A stretch of 64,000 nucleotides of DNA from Alcaligenes endophyticus. Lineage in GTDB: Bacteria; Pseudomonadota; Gammaproteobacteria; Burkholderiales; Burkholderiaceae_B. The notes beneath the pieces were generated by a model, which did no database searches, was not told the DNA's origin, and saw nothing but the letters and a program-made list of their open reading frames with translations. The DNA lies in NCBI RefSeq assembly GCF_026344035.1, contig NZ_JAPKND010000004.1, positions 62,001-126,000 of the forward strand. Direction: 5' to 3'. The translations under genes were made by a program, and so were the position numbers. Shown one piece after another: positions 50,006-59,831 of the stretch (positions are counted from its first letter, which is position 1; each line of letters opens with the position of its first letter).

Positions 50006-51217
50006 ATGCCCTTTATGACACCTCAACTGTTTACTCAGTCACCTAAAGACGTACAGCGTCTCATCCACTACGCTGACGCCATGATGCGTTCTGGCTCGCT
50101 CGTAGAAGAAAAATACTGGCATAAGCTATTGTGTAGCCTACTAAACAAGCTGCTGAGTAGTAAAAAAAATCAGTCTATTGAACAAACACTCGACTTACTC
50201 CTCCAACACGAGCTCTTACAGCACTATGAAATAGTCCTAGAGCACACAGAATCTATGGCTGAAAGCATGGTCATCGAGCATCAAGGGCAGCACTACGAAG
50301 CACTGCTATTCACTGCTCCCATGACACTGTGGACTCGCTATCAATTGCCTCCGGGTCATTTACCCTCGCACAGCATAGATACGCTACGCCAAGGCCTACA
50401 GGAGCATGTCTTTACTGCCCACACTCGCCTAGCTTTGCTACACGAGCTGGTTAATTACGACACCATGCCTGAAACCTTCAGACAGGTGCACGAATGGACA
50501 CAAAAACTTGCGCATCAGGCGCTCGTTCCCGACGGTGCTGGGTTTGAACTTGCCAATAATAGTGAAACCGGCAACTTGCTGGCTGACGCACGCTTTTTAG
50601 TTGGTGTGGCTATTACCCCCGTAGGGATGCCTCTGTTTCAATGGCAGGAAGCCCTAGATGCTCCCCCTGAAGCCACTGAGCGCGTGCATCAGTCTTGGCG
50701 TGAGTTATGCCAACAACAACTTGCTCCTCTGCTTATGGGCTGCCAAGTACAGTTTTTACCTCCTAATGGCTACTATCATAATATTCGCGAAGCCGATCGT
50801 GAAATTCGTCCCTTAACAATACAAGCTGGGGTCAGTTGGCTACAGGCTGCCGCCAATATCCAACCTCAAGAACTCATCGTTTCTATTGCTGCTTGCGGTC
50901 AAGAACACATCGAAGAATATCGTGTTGGTTTTAGCGTCAAAGGCTCTAGTGCTGTGATATACGGGTGCATTTGGCCTGTGCTCAGCCAAGACGAAGTCGA
51001 TAGCAGCAAATCAGATGCAGAACACATCGATATTCCGGATACGATTGCAGCCTTATTGAAAAGCTTAGGAGTGGAAGGCATACAGCGCCATCCCGGCATC
51101 TATACTCCCGAGACTTGCGAGGACTGCCAGGCTCCATTTTTTCCTAGCGTGCAGGGAGAACTGAAGCACCCTGAGCTTCCCGACGAAATTAACCTTGAGC
51201 CAGTCCAGCTACATTAA
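50006..51217 (+). CDS. DUF2863 family protein
   Basis: A 403-residue protein fitting DUF2863, a betaproteobacterial family of unknown function. The C-terminal block ETCEDCQAPFFPSVQGELKHPELPDE, with a CxxC pair, is the best signature. The N-terminal half (LIHYADAMMRSGSLVEEKYWHKLL) is helical. No signal peptide or membrane segment is seen. It ends 4 bases before the earP ATG, so it probably shares a transcript with earP and efp; a link to EF-P modification is only an inference from that. Confidence 0.8.
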   Translation: MPFMTPQLFTQSPKDVQRLIHYADAMMRSGSLVEEKYWHKLLCSLLNKLLSSKKNQSIEQTLDLLLQHELLQHYEIVLEHTESMAESMVIEHQGQHYEALLFTAPMTLWTRYQLPPGHLPSHSIDTLRQGLQEHVFTAHTRLALLHELVNYDTMPETFRQVHEWTQKLAHQALVPDGAGFELANNSETGNLLADARFLVGVAITPVGMPLFQWQEALDAPPEATERVHQSWRELCQQQLAPLLMGCQVQFLPPNGYYHNIREADREIRPLTIQAGVSWLQAAANIQPQELIVSIAACGQEHIEEYRVGFSVKGSSAVIYGCIWPVLSQDEVDSSKSDAEHIDIPDTIAALLKSLGVEGIQRHPGIYTPETCEDCQAPFFPSVQGELKHPELPDEINLEPVQLH

Positions 51218-51221
51218 ACCT

Positions 51222-52319
51222 ATGACCCCTAATGGCGCTGATATTTACTGCCGCGTTATCGATAACTATGGCGACATTGGGGTATGTTGGCGACTAGCAC
51301 GCCAACTGCGGCACCAATTACCACAAGTACGTCTCTGGGTCGACGATCTTCATAGCTTTACCCATATCAATCCAGAGATTCAACCTCATCTACACTTACA
51401 ACGCAGCCAAGGAATTGAAGTCCTAAACTGGCGCCAAGACTGCGTATTTCCACCTCCATTAGAGCTACTCATAGAGGCTTTTGCCTGCGAACTACCAGAA
51501 AGCGTCAAACAGCATGTTGGGGCACACACCTTGTGGCTCAATCTAGAGTATTTATCGGCTGAAAAGTGGGTACCTTCTTTTCATCTGGGTGCTTCCCCCC
51601 AAGCGGGAGGCCAAACAAAATACTTTTTCTTCCCCGGTTTCACCCCCGAAACAGGCGGCTTACTGCGTGAAAAAGATCTTGTATCTGAACGCGACGCACT
51701 ACAAGCAAATAGTGAGACAAGACGGGATTTTTTACGTTATTTAGGCGTAGACGAAGAGCTGGTAGCTCAACTCGCACAGCGTAAAGTTATCTTTTTGTTT
51801 TGCTACCCCAACGCCCCTGTTCAAGAGCTATTACAAGTTTTGCAGGAACACAACACCTTGCTCCTGGTTCCAGCCAGTGTGGCCCGGCACTTTACGTTTA
51901 CGCCCACACCAAAACTTGCCTTGCATATCCTCCCCCCTATTAGCCAAACCGATTTTGACTGCGTGCTTTGGTGTAGCGACCTTAATATAGTGCGTGGAGA
52001 GGACTCTCTAGTACGGGCTATTTGGGCCGCTAAACCCATGATTTGGCAACCCTATTACCAAGATGATAACTGGCACCTGGAAAAACTCGCGGCTTGGCTA
52101 CAACACACCTCGTATAATCCTAGCGTACAGCAGGCACATTACGCATGGAGTCAAGCCGCGGGGCATGACTTACGTCCGGCGCTAGAGCAGCTTTTCCAGC
52201 CCCACAACTGGTCTGAATGGCAAGCTCAAGCGGCAAGTTTTAGTGAAAAACTCATCAACGGGCCAGAATTAAGCAACGCTATTCTGTCTTTTTATGCTCA
52301 AGTCGCCCGAACACGGTAA
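51222..52319 (+). CDS. earP: EF-P arginine rhamnosyltransferase EarP
   Basis: EarP attaches rhamnose from TDP-rhamnose to Arg32 of elongation factor P, which activates it. The 365-residue product is taken from ATG 51222 (MTPNGADIYCRVIDNYGDIG); a TTG nine codons earlier overlaps the upstream gene. Catalytic-site aspartates correspond to Asp14 and Asp18 in IDNYGDIG, and the nucleotide-sugar loop is RGEDSLVRAIWAAKPMIWQPY. efp follows after 63 bases, the conserved pairing. Confidence 0.95.
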   Translation: MTPNGADIYCRVIDNYGDIGVCWRLARQLRHQLPQVRLWVDDLHSFTHINPEIQPHLHLQRSQGIEVLNWRQDCVFPPPLELLIEAFACELPESVKQHVGAHTLWLNLEYLSAEKWVPSFHLGASPQAGGQTKYFFFPGFTPETGGLLREKDLVSERDALQANSETRRDFLRYLGVDEELVAQLAQRKVIFLFCYPNAPVQELLQVLQEHNTLLLVPASVARHFTFTPTPKLALHILPPISQTDFDCVLWCSDLNIVRGEDSLVRAIWAAKPMIWQPYYQDDNWHLEKLAAWLQHTSYNPSVQQAHYAWSQAAGHDLRPALEQLFQPHNWSEWQAQAASFSEKLINGPELSNAILSFYAQVARTR

Positions 52320-52382
52320 AATACATGGTTTACGCTAATGCTCCTCGATATGCGCGGAGCCCCTGAACGGAGTTCTTTTTCC

Positions 52383-52940
52383 ATGAAAACCGCACAAGAA
52401 TTGCGCGTTGGCAACGTAGTCATGTTGAACGGCAACCCACTCGTAGTTCAAAAAACCGAGTACAACAAATCTGGACGTAATGCTGCTGTTGTCAAATTAA
52501 AATTCAAAAACCTGTTAACAGGCTCACCTAGTGAGGCAGTACACAAGGCCGACGAAAAGTTTGAAATAGTCATGTTAGACAAACGCGAATGCACTTATTC
52601 GTATTTCGGTGATCCTATGTATGTATTTATGGATCAAGAGTACAACCAGTACGAAATTGAAGCTGAAAGCATGGGCGACGCGCTAAACTACTTAGAAGAA
52701 AACATGGAAGTAGAAGTAGTATTCTATGATGGCCGTGCTATCTCTGTTGAGCTCCCCACTATCGTGGTACGAGAGATCACCTACACCGAACCTGCAGTAC
52801 GCGGTGATACGTCCGGTAAAGTGCTCAAACCAGCAAAACTATCCACTGGCATGGAACTGAGCGTACCTATGTTCTGCGACATCGGTGACAAAATTGAAAT
52901 TGACACTCGCACCAACGAATACCGCAGCCGTGTAAACTAA
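52383..52940 (+). CDS. efp: elongation factor P (arginine-rhamnosylated type)
   Basis: EF-P rescues ribosomes stalled at polyproline. The 185-residue product from ATG 52383 ([11 protein letters not shown]) has the acceptor loop [12 protein letters not shown] with Arg32 at the tip, the residue modified by EarP rather than the lysine of the EpmA type. The KOW-like N-terminal and two OB domains are complete (C terminus [13 protein letters not shown]). GGAG is ten bases before ATG; a start at 52338 is rejected. Confidence 0.97.
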   Translation: MKTAQELRVGNVVMLNGNPLVVQKTEYNKSGRNAAVVKLKFKNLLTGSPSEAVHKADEKFEIVMLDKRECTYSYFGDPMYVFMDQEYNQYEIEAESMGDALNYLEENMEVEVVFYDGRAISVELPTIVVREITYTEPAVRGDTSGKVLKPAKLSTGMELSVPMFCDIGDKIEIDTRTNEYRSRVN

Positions 52941-52962
52941 GCTGTCGTACAAGTAACACAGT

Positions 52963-52991
52963 AAGGGCCACTCATAATGAGTGGCCCTTTG
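52963..52991. terminator. terminator after efp
   Basis: An 11-bp stem AAGGGCCACTC / GAGTGGCCCTT with a 5-base loop and a short T run, between the convergent efp and DUF1178 genes. Confidence 0.8.
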
Positions 52992-53018
52992 CGTTAACGT
53001 ACTTACTAAGCAACGGCT

Positions 53019-53471
53019 TTATTGCAAACGGTCGTCATCCAAAAAAGCAGGGATAGGCATCAGCTCTACGCCATCCTCCAGCAACTCCAAGCACTCCTTC
53101 TGAGTAGCCTGCCCACGGATAGCGCGCGCTTCTATATCCCCTTCATGCATACGCCTAGCCTCTTGGGCAAATCGCGCTCCTACATCTTCTGTTTGCCTCA
53201 CCAAGGCGCGTAACTGCTTTATAGCCTGACTTTGCATTGTCTCAACACTAGGAGTCACAGCGCTAGCTGCAGTACTTGTGCTGGGTGCTGAGGTCGGTTC
53301 TTTCGCTCCTGTATTAATACGGGCGGCGGTCAGCTTACGTTCGATTTGCGCGCTGCTGCAGACAGGGCACTGCAATAACCCCTGTTCGATCTGCTGATCA
53401 AAGTTCTCTCTGGAGCGAAACCAGCCCTCGAAAACATGACCGTGCTGGCACTGTAAATCAAAAACTTTCAC
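53019..53471 (-). CDS. DUF1178 family protein with zinc-ribbon N terminus
   Basis: A 150-residue DUF1178 protein of unknown function. The N terminus MKVFDLQCQHGHVFEGWFRS carries a Cys/His pair, followed by the knuckle CPVCSS (about residue 35-40), suggesting a zinc ribbon. The central Ser/Thr/Ala stretch is probably flexible, and the C-terminal part (VRQTEDVGARFAQEARRMHEGDIEARAIRGQAT) is helical and typical of the family. It converges on efp. Confidence 0.85.
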   Translation of the reverse strand: MKVFDLQCQHGHVFEGWFRSRENFDQQIEQGLLQCPVCSSAQIERKLTAARINTGAKEPTSAPSTSTAASAVTPSVETMQSQAIKQLRALVRQTEDVGARFAQEARRMHEGDIEARAIRGQATQKECLELLEDGVELMPIPAFLDDDRLQ

Positions 53472-53549
53472 GGCATATTACCTAACAAAGAATTGAAACA
53501 TATAACTGAGCATTGTAGAGGTGCCCACATGAATTGGTAATGATCTTGG

Positions 53550-55202
53550 CTAGTTAATGCGTGGCACTGCCGCTAAAAGCCGACGTGTTTGCTCTGTCTG
53601 CGGATGAAATAAGATATTCTCCGCAGCCCCCTGCTCAATAATGGAACCTGCGTCCATAATAGCCACTCGGTCCGCCATGTACTCGACAACACCAAAATTA
53701 TGCGTGATCAACAAATAAGCCAAGCCTAAATCGGCTTGTAATTGTTGCAATAAATCCAGAATTTGAGCTTGTACCGAGACGTCTAAGGCTGAGGTAGGCT
53801 CATCACATATCAACACCTTAGGCTCAACGGCCAGGGCTCTAGCGATCGCAATACGTTGCCTTTGTCCACCCGAAAACTCGTGCGGATATCGGATGAGCGT
53901 GTTATTTGGCAAACCCACTTGCTCTATAAGCCTTTTTGCCCTAGCTTGGCGCTCTGAGCGAGAAAAATCAGTTCGTAGAGCGGCCATGCCCTCATCTAAA
54001 ATCTCGCCCACCATCATACGGGGATCTAATGAAGCGTACGGGTCTTGAAATACAATTTGCAAGCCGGAACGGATGGCATGCAAGTCCTTGCCGCGAGCCT
54101 TCAACACATCCTGTCCCAAGAAATCCACCTGTCCTGCTACTACGGCCTGCTTATCCAATAAGCGCAACAAACTACGCGCTACCGTGCTCTTACCACACCC
54201 CGAAGAACCAAGCAGCGCTAAGGTTTCACCCGCATATAAATGTAAAGAAAAGTCTTTAACAATAGCCACAGAAGAGGTTTTTTTAAAAAGCCCACCTCTC
54301 TGTTTATAGCTGACCTGCAAATTACTGATATTTAATACCTTTTTAGCATGCTCCAAGTGTTTGGCAGGCAAACACTGCCCACTGGTCAAGCTATAGCCGC
54401 GGCGAGCGAAAGTAGGAATGGCTGCTAATAACTCTTTAGCATAGGGGTGAGTAGGCGCTGAAAAAAATGATTCCGCTGGCCCTGATTCTACAATTTCCCC
54501 TGACCGCATCAAGGCCACATAATTGGCATGCTGACGTACCACTGCCAAATCATGCGTAATCAATAAAATTCCCAACCCCATTTCTTGCTGTATGTCGGCA
54601 AGTAACTGTAAAACCTGAGCCTGTACAGTAACATCTAAGGCTGTTGTTGGTTCATCGGCCACGAGTAGCTGTGGCTCAGCGGCTAAGGCTAACGCAATCA
54701 TAATGCGCTGTTTTTGACCACCGGAAAATTGAAACGGAAAATCATCATAACGCTCGCTAGCGTTAACAATCCCAACACGATCCAACCAGGATATCGCTTT
54801 CTGTTTATGCGCAACACGACGACCGCCTTCATGACGCGCGATAACTTCCGCAACCTGCTGCCCGATGCTCATGACCGGATTCAAACTCGTGGCAGGTTCC
54901 TGAAAAATCATACTGATTTTTGCTCCGCGTACATTTTGCATCGCCTGCTCACTAAGGCGTGGCAAGTCCTCGTGTCCCAAAATAACCTCGCCCGCTTCTA
55001 TGCTTGCCACCTCTGGCAGCAAACGCATTAAAGCCATGGCCGTCATGCTTTTTCCACAGCCTGACTCACCCACTAAAGCAAAGGTCTGGCCACGAGCAAC
55101 GGCTAAAGACAAGTGCTTCACGGCAAGATGTACCCCATTTTCAGACTGCACACTGACCTGTAGACCGCGCACATCCACTAGGGATGCAGTAGAACTAGTC
55201 AT
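53550..55202 (-). CDS. peptide ABC importer, fused double ATPase (YejF/DppDF-like)
   Basis: The ATP-driving subunit of the peptide-type importer encoded upstream. The 550-residue product fuses two ABC ATPases. The first has GESGCGKS (about 46-53), FSGGQKQR and VADEPTTALD. The second has GSSGCGKS (about 335), FSGGQRQR and CDEPTSALD, with the C-terminal AENILFHPQTEQTRRLLAAVP of oligopeptide families. Its ATG overlaps the upstream permease stop by four bases. The fused form is as in YejF and GsiA. Confidence 0.93.
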   Translation of the reverse strand: MTSSTASLVDVRGLQVSVQSENGVHLAVKHLSLAVARGQTFALVGESGCGKSMTAMALMRLLPEVASIEAGEVILGHEDLPRLSEQAMQNVRGAKISMIFQEPATSLNPVMSIGQQVAEVIARHEGGRRVAHKQKAISWLDRVGIVNASERYDDFPFQFSGGQKQRIMIALALAAEPQLLVADEPTTALDVTVQAQVLQLLADIQQEMGLGILLITHDLAVVRQHANYVALMRSGEIVESGPAESFFSAPTHPYAKELLAAIPTFARRGYSLTSGQCLPAKHLEHAKKVLNISNLQVSYKQRGGLFKKTSSVAIVKDFSLHLYAGETLALLGSSGCGKSTVARSLLRLLDKQAVVAGQVDFLGQDVLKARGKDLHAIRSGLQIVFQDPYASLDPRMMVGEILDEGMAALRTDFSRSERQARAKRLIEQVGLPNNTLIRYPHEFSGGQRQRIAIARALAVEPKVLICDEPTSALDVSVQAQILDLLQQLQADLGLAYLLITHNFGVVEYMADRVAIMDAGSIIEQGAAENILFHPQTEQTRRLLAAVPRIN

Positions 55203-56653
55203 GCTTGGCTCCGTGCACGCAAACGAGGTAGGGCCAACCTGCGGGTACGTGGATCAAAGGCTGTTTGCACTGCATCAGCAAATATATTGGCTGACAGCAC
55301 TAGAGCTAACATCGTCATAAACGCTCCGGTTAGGCCCCACCAAATCATGGGGTCGCGAGCCAGTTCAGTGCGTGAGGCATCAATCATCCGACCGAACGAG
55401 GGCATGCTTGGGTCAACTCCTATGCCTAGGTAAGAAAGCACCGCTTCGTATAACACAAGCCCCGAAAACTCTAGCACTATCGTAATGAGGACAATGTGCA
55501 TCACATTAGGCAATAAATGCTTAAACATGATCCGTGTGTGGCCTACACCAAATGCTTTGGCCACTTGCACATAATCGAGCTCGCGTAGTTTCATGGCCTC
55601 GGCACGCAATAAGCGGCATAGGCCCGACCACCCTGTCAACCCCAAAATCAGACACAGTAAAAACAAGCGCAAATCAGCTCGTGCCGCCACGGTCGTAAAA
55701 AGCTCCGCATGGGTATCGATATACACTTGCATCATCAACACGCAAGCCGCGATTAACAACACCCCTGGAATCGATGTTAGGGTAGTGTAAAGATATTGAA
55801 TTAAATCATCGACCCAACCCCGAAAATACCCTGCCGCCAAACCAAAAATCAAAGCTGGAGGCAACATCGCAAAAGTCGTCAGTGTGCCAATGACTAACGC
55901 AGTACGCACACTTTTTAGCGCTTGCCAGACAATATCGTTACCCGTTCGATCTGTCCCTAACACATGGTAATTACTGCTAAAAACAACAATACCTATCAGC
56001 ACAAAACCTAAAATGCCGGTTGTGACCCACACACCACGCCATGGGACTAGACCTTGCCCTTGCCACCAAAACAACAATGCGTTGCGCCAGCTATTGACGC
56101 CTGCTCGGGTCCGCCCCCACAGGCTAAGTAAAACGGCTAAGAATATGCTCCAGAGCAAACCCCAACATATCGACCAACTAGCTAAACGCCATAAGTCTTG
56201 TTGATGCTGTGCGTGGGTATCGATGCCCACCCCTGCCGCCTTTAGACGCGGAAAATCTCGTACCGCCTGCCCATCCACTAGCATGCTTTCTTTGGAAAAC
56301 TGATAGCGTGATAACGGTGCAGAGTATGTTTTCTCAACCGCTGCCATATTCGCCCAATCCAATACATCATCTAGCACTGAACGAGCAATGGGAGAATATT
56401 GACGGGTACTATGCTCTTGACCTGGGGCCGGAGCTATCAGGGGCCGATAATGAACCGAGTCTAATAAGCCAACCAACAAAAAGAACAAAAGTATGACAGC
56501 AGCGCACATCGCCGAGGGGGTGCGTGCCACGCTAGCCCAGGCTGATCGCAATGAGGGGCTACGCTTAACTCGTATAATGTAAACCAATACTGCCAGCACT
56601 AAACATAGTACAAAGGTATCGGTCCAAAGAAAAATAATCTCAGGCATAGGCAT
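55199..56653 (-). CDS. peptide ABC importer permease, DppC/YejE type
   Basis: An inner-membrane permease. The 484-residue protein is longer than the usual about 300 for DppC because of two N-terminal helices (about 8-28 and 47-67) and an extra-membrane insert (about 70-170) before the core. The core has the BPD transport domain with the EAA loop LRAEAMKLRELDYVQVAKAFGVGHTRIMFKHLLPNV (about 348-383). Its ATG overlaps the preceding permease stop by one base and its end overlaps the ATPase gene by four. Confidence 0.92.
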   Translation of the reverse strand: MPMPEIIFLWTDTFVLCLVLAVLVYIIRVKRSPSLRSAWASVARTPSAMCAAVILLFFLLVGLLDSVHYRPLIAPAPGQEHSTRQYSPIARSVLDDVLDWANMAAVEKTYSAPLSRYQFSKESMLVDGQAVRDFPRLKAAGVGIDTHAQHQQDLWRLASWSICWGLLWSIFLAVLLSLWGRTRAGVNSWRNALLFWWQGQGLVPWRGVWVTTGILGFVLIGIVVFSSNYHVLGTDRTGNDIVWQALKSVRTALVIGTLTTFAMLPPALIFGLAAGYFRGWVDDLIQYLYTTLTSIPGVLLIAACVLMMQVYIDTHAELFTTVAARADLRLFLLCLILGLTGWSGLCRLLRAEAMKLRELDYVQVAKAFGVGHTRIMFKHLLPNVMHIVLITIVLEFSGLVLYEAVLSYLGIGVDPSMPSFGRMIDASRTELARDPMIWWGLTGAFMTMLALVLSANIFADAVQTAFDPRTRRLALPRLRARSQA

Positions 56654-57630
56654 TAGTCAAAGCGAATACGAGGATCGGCTAGGGTATAAGAAATATCAGC
56701 TAATAACAGCCCTAGGATATACATCACGGAGCCCAGAAACACCATAGCGCGCACAATCGAAAAATCTTGCGCGTTAATGGCATCAATGGTGTAACTACCC
56801 AGCCCGGGAATACCAAAGAAAGATTCCGAAATTAAACTACCCATAAACAATAAAGGCAGCGCCGCCACTGTTCCTGTCAAGATGGGTAGCATCGCATTGG
56901 GTAGCACATGTCTGAATAATACCCACCGCTCTGCCAAGCCTTTGGCGCGTGCAGTACGTACATAGTCCTTACTTGCTTCTTCCAAAAACAAGGTACGATA
57001 AAAACGTGCCTCGGGCCCTAGCCTAGAAATAATACCAATGGCGACCGGCAGGACTAAAAAACGCCAATTGGTCCATCCCTCATTCCAGCCTGAGTATGGC
57101 ACCCATTGCAGCACCCGTGCAAACATCCATTGCCCGGCAATAATATAAAACAGCCCGGATATGGATAGTAAGAAGACACAGAGGCATACACTGGCAAAAT
57201 CTAATCGGCTCCCACGGAAAAACACCATCAGCAACGCAAATGACACGCAAACTAGCAAACCTAAGATAAAGGTTGGTATGGCCAGAGCTAAGCTGGGCAT
57301 CATGCGCGTTCGAATTTGGTGCCCAATATCTTGCCCCTGATCAGACAAACCAAAATCCATACTAAGCAAAGGCACCGACCGCTCATAAAAAATAGTGTCG
57401 GTCCATTTCTGACTACCCTGTGCTGCCTGGTTATACATTAAGGGTTTGTCATAGCCCCGCTCGGCTTTCCAGTTGTCAATAGCAGTTTGGCTGACGCGCT
57501 GCCCCCCAATGGCTAAACGGGCCATGTCATCGGGCGTATTCACTGCGAAAAAGAGGACGAAGGTCACCAAGTTGACCCCTAACAGAACGAACACACCATA
57601 GAACAATCGTCGAATAATGTAAGTGATCAT
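56653..57630 (-). CDS. peptide ABC importer permease, DppB/YejB type
   Basis: The 325-residue permease starts at ATG 57630 (MITYIIRRLFYGVFVLLGVN), the classic DppB start with its first helix. An in-frame start at 57750 lies inside the upstream gene. The core includes the EAA loop RTARAKGLAERWVLFRHVLPNAMLP (about 214-238) and GIPGLGSYTIDAINAQDFSIVRAMV. The start overlaps the binding-protein stop by four bases (ATGA). It pairs with the downstream permease. Confidence 0.93.
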   Translation of the reverse strand: MITYIIRRLFYGVFVLLGVNLVTFVLFFAVNTPDDMARLAIGGQRVSQTAIDNWKAERGYDKPLMYNQAAQGSQKWTDTIFYERSVPLLSMDFGLSDQGQDIGHQIRTRMMPSLALAIPTFILGLLVCVSFALLMVFFRGSRLDFASVCLCVFLLSISGLFYIIAGQWMFARVLQWVPYSGWNEGWTNWRFLVLPVAIGIISRLGPEARFYRTLFLEEASKDYVRTARAKGLAERWVLFRHVLPNAMLPILTGTVAALPLLFMGSLISESFFGIPGLGSYTIDAINAQDFSIVRAMVFLGSVMYILGLLLADISYTLADPRIRFD

Positions 57631-59831
57631 CCGCGGCTCCGAGTAGTCTTGGGTTCCAAAGCCTGAGCTTGATGACGCCTTTTCGCTAAAGCACGAACTA
57701 ACGCTATCAGCGCCCATATGGCGGCAAAAAAGAACGCCATCGGCCACCAATTCGGTCTATTCCATTGCTGCGTCAACAGATTGCGCTGCTCACTATCCAC
57801 ACGCAAATACTGTAGTGAGTCACGCACCATTTGAGTGGGTTTAGCATTTCCTACCCAAGACTGATAGGCCCCCCCTGAATTAGGTATGTAGCCCCACATC
57901 CATGCGGCATCATGGCGCACTATGTCAACCATGCGATGAATAACTGACTCTTTCTCCGGTCCGTCATCTAAATAACGCATTTGTTCAAATAAACTATCGT
58001 ACTCAGCATTATGATAATTACTGGCATTTTCGCCCCCGTGAGCCACCTTAGCCTGTGGACCATAAAGCAGGTACAGAAAGTTTTCAGCATCAGGATAGTC
58101 GGCGTTCCAACCCCAAATAAATAACTGTGCCGCCCCTTTTTTCATCTTTTCCTGGAAACGATTGTAGTCACTGGCGCGTACTTCTAGCTGTATACCGATC
58201 TGCCCTAATTGTCGCCGCATCCAGTCCATACTGGCATCAGCACCCATCCCTGTCATTGAGTCAAAATACAAGATCAACGGTTTGCCCGTTTTGGCATCAC
58301 GGCCATCGGGGTAACCGGCCTGTGCTAACAATGTACGAGCTTCCTCAAGACTACGACGCTTGATTTGATCAGCCTCTTGCTCGTATACGTAGGGATTAGC
58401 CCCCTGGGGCAAAGGCTGATAACCTAACACTCCGGGCGGTACAGGGGACTGTGCCACCAACGCTTGGCTATTCATGAAGATAGAGACGTACTGCTCCCAA
58501 TCAAACGCGATGCTTATGGCCAAACGCAATTTTCGATTTCGCTCTGCCTGTTCTGCACTATCCCCCTTCCCTACAACAGGGTCGAGCCAATTAAAGCCTA
58601 GATAAAACAAACCTGGCTCAGCATTCGTGCGCAGTTGCAAGCCTCGCTCGTCATATAGTTGTGCTTTATCTGCTGAGTCGCCCGCCGCGACAGTCATTGC
58701 CACGCCGTACTCGCCACGCTCAACCTGCGGCACATCATAATAACCTTGCAAAAATTTCCCCATCAAGGGAACGCTTTCCTTCTCTATACTAAAAACCACC
58801 TTATCCAAAAACGGCATCATTTGCCCGCAGTCACGCAGCAGGCCAGCAGCTTGATCGCCTGGCTCTCCCGTACAAGGATAAGGCTCACCGCGATAGTTAG
58901 GATTACGCTCTAAAATGTGCCTACGGTTTGTAATCGACTCCGTCAACATAAAAGGACCTGTCCCTACAGGCCAACTGTTCAGACTTAAATTATGTTCGGC
59001 CATGCCAGGCTGACTATAAAAACGCTCGGCCTCCCACGGCACCGGAGCAGTGAACGTCATCGCCAGCCAATATTTAAATTGGGGATATTTACCTAATACT
59101 GTAATTTCTAAGGTGAGGTCATCAATCGCCTGCACCCCTTCCAGGACTGGCTCGCGCAAATCGAGCCATGCAGATCTAGACTCTTGTCGATCCAGTTCGG
59201 CTAGCTGTTTTACAAACTGCTCGAAACCCAATATGTGCTCAGCCATAACCGCCGAAATAGGAGAGGCCAACCGTGGGCTGGCCAAACGCTTAAAGCCATA
59301 CACGTAATCATGAGCGGTTAAGTAGCGAGTACCCACCTCAGGAAAATCAGCAATACTGTAAGCATGGCTTAAGTCAAGAGAGGGCATGGGGTAATAACGA
59401 TACTGCCCCTTGGCATCGCGGGCGAAAGCAGGATGGGGCTGATACTTGATACCTGATTTAATCCGAATGGTATATACACTTTTGTAGACCTGTTCGCCCG
59501 GTGTGATTTGCGGCAATACCTTACCCTGCTTGTCGTAATACACGGGCTCACTTAGCTCTTGCGCTGTTTTAGGTATTAAATGATAGGGGCGCTCTAGATA
59601 ATGATAGCCATATAAGGGCTCATAAATAGAATAGGTAAAAGGGGTTTCATCCCCCGAGTACGACAACGCCGGGTCTAAGTGTTTAGGGGAGCGCGAAGTA
59701 AAAGCGGTATATAAGGCGTTTTCTTCCATCGCCTTGGGGCCATACGGACTATTAATGGGGTGACGCACCCCTAGCACTAATAAGACCATTAGCACCACTA
59801 AGATCAATACGATCCGCAAGTTTTTTAACAT
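57627..59831 (-). CDS. peptide ABC importer substrate-binding protein, membrane anchored
   Basis: An extracytoplasmic solute-binding protein of family 5 (peptide/opine). The 734-residue product from ATG 59831 (MLKNLRIVLILVVLMVLLVLG) has an N-terminal hydrophobic helix without a lipobox and apparently without a good cleavage site. The SBP_bac_5 domain follows (about 50-650: NSWPVGTGPFMLTES, IFIWGWNADYPDAENFLYLLYG). Unusually it ends with a second hydrophobic helix (about 696-716: MAFFFAAIWALIALVRALAKRR). It overlaps the nuclease stop by 7 bases. Family SBPs are typically 500-600 residues, so this is long. Confidence 0.88.
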   Translation of the reverse strand: MLKNLRIVLILVVLMVLLVLGVRHPINSPYGPKAMEENALYTAFTSRSPKHLDPALSYSGDETPFTYSIYEPLYGYHYLERPYHLIPKTAQELSEPVYYDKQGKVLPQITPGEQVYKSVYTIRIKSGIKYQPHPAFARDAKGQYRYYPMPSLDLSHAYSIADFPEVGTRYLTAHDYVYGFKRLASPRLASPISAVMAEHILGFEQFVKQLAELDRQESRSAWLDLREPVLEGVQAIDDLTLEITVLGKYPQFKYWLAMTFTAPVPWEAERFYSQPGMAEHNLSLNSWPVGTGPFMLTESITNRRHILERNPNYRGEPYPCTGEPGDQAAGLLRDCGQMMPFLDKVVFSIEKESVPLMGKFLQGYYDVPQVERGEYGVAMTVAAGDSADKAQLYDERGLQLRTNAEPGLFYLGFNWLDPVVGKGDSAEQAERNRKLRLAISIAFDWEQYVSIFMNSQALVAQSPVPPGVLGYQPLPQGANPYVYEQEADQIKRRSLEEARTLLAQAGYPDGRDAKTGKPLILYFDSMTGMGADASMDWMRRQLGQIGIQLEVRASDYNRFQEKMKKGAAQLFIWGWNADYPDAENFLYLLYGPQAKVAHGGENASNYHNAEYDSLFEQMRYLDDGPEKESVIHRMVDIVRHDAAWMWGYIPNSGGAYQSWVGNAKPTQMVRDSLQYLRVDSEQRNLLTQQWNRPNWWPMAFFFAAIWALIALVRALAKRRHQAQALEPKTTRSRG

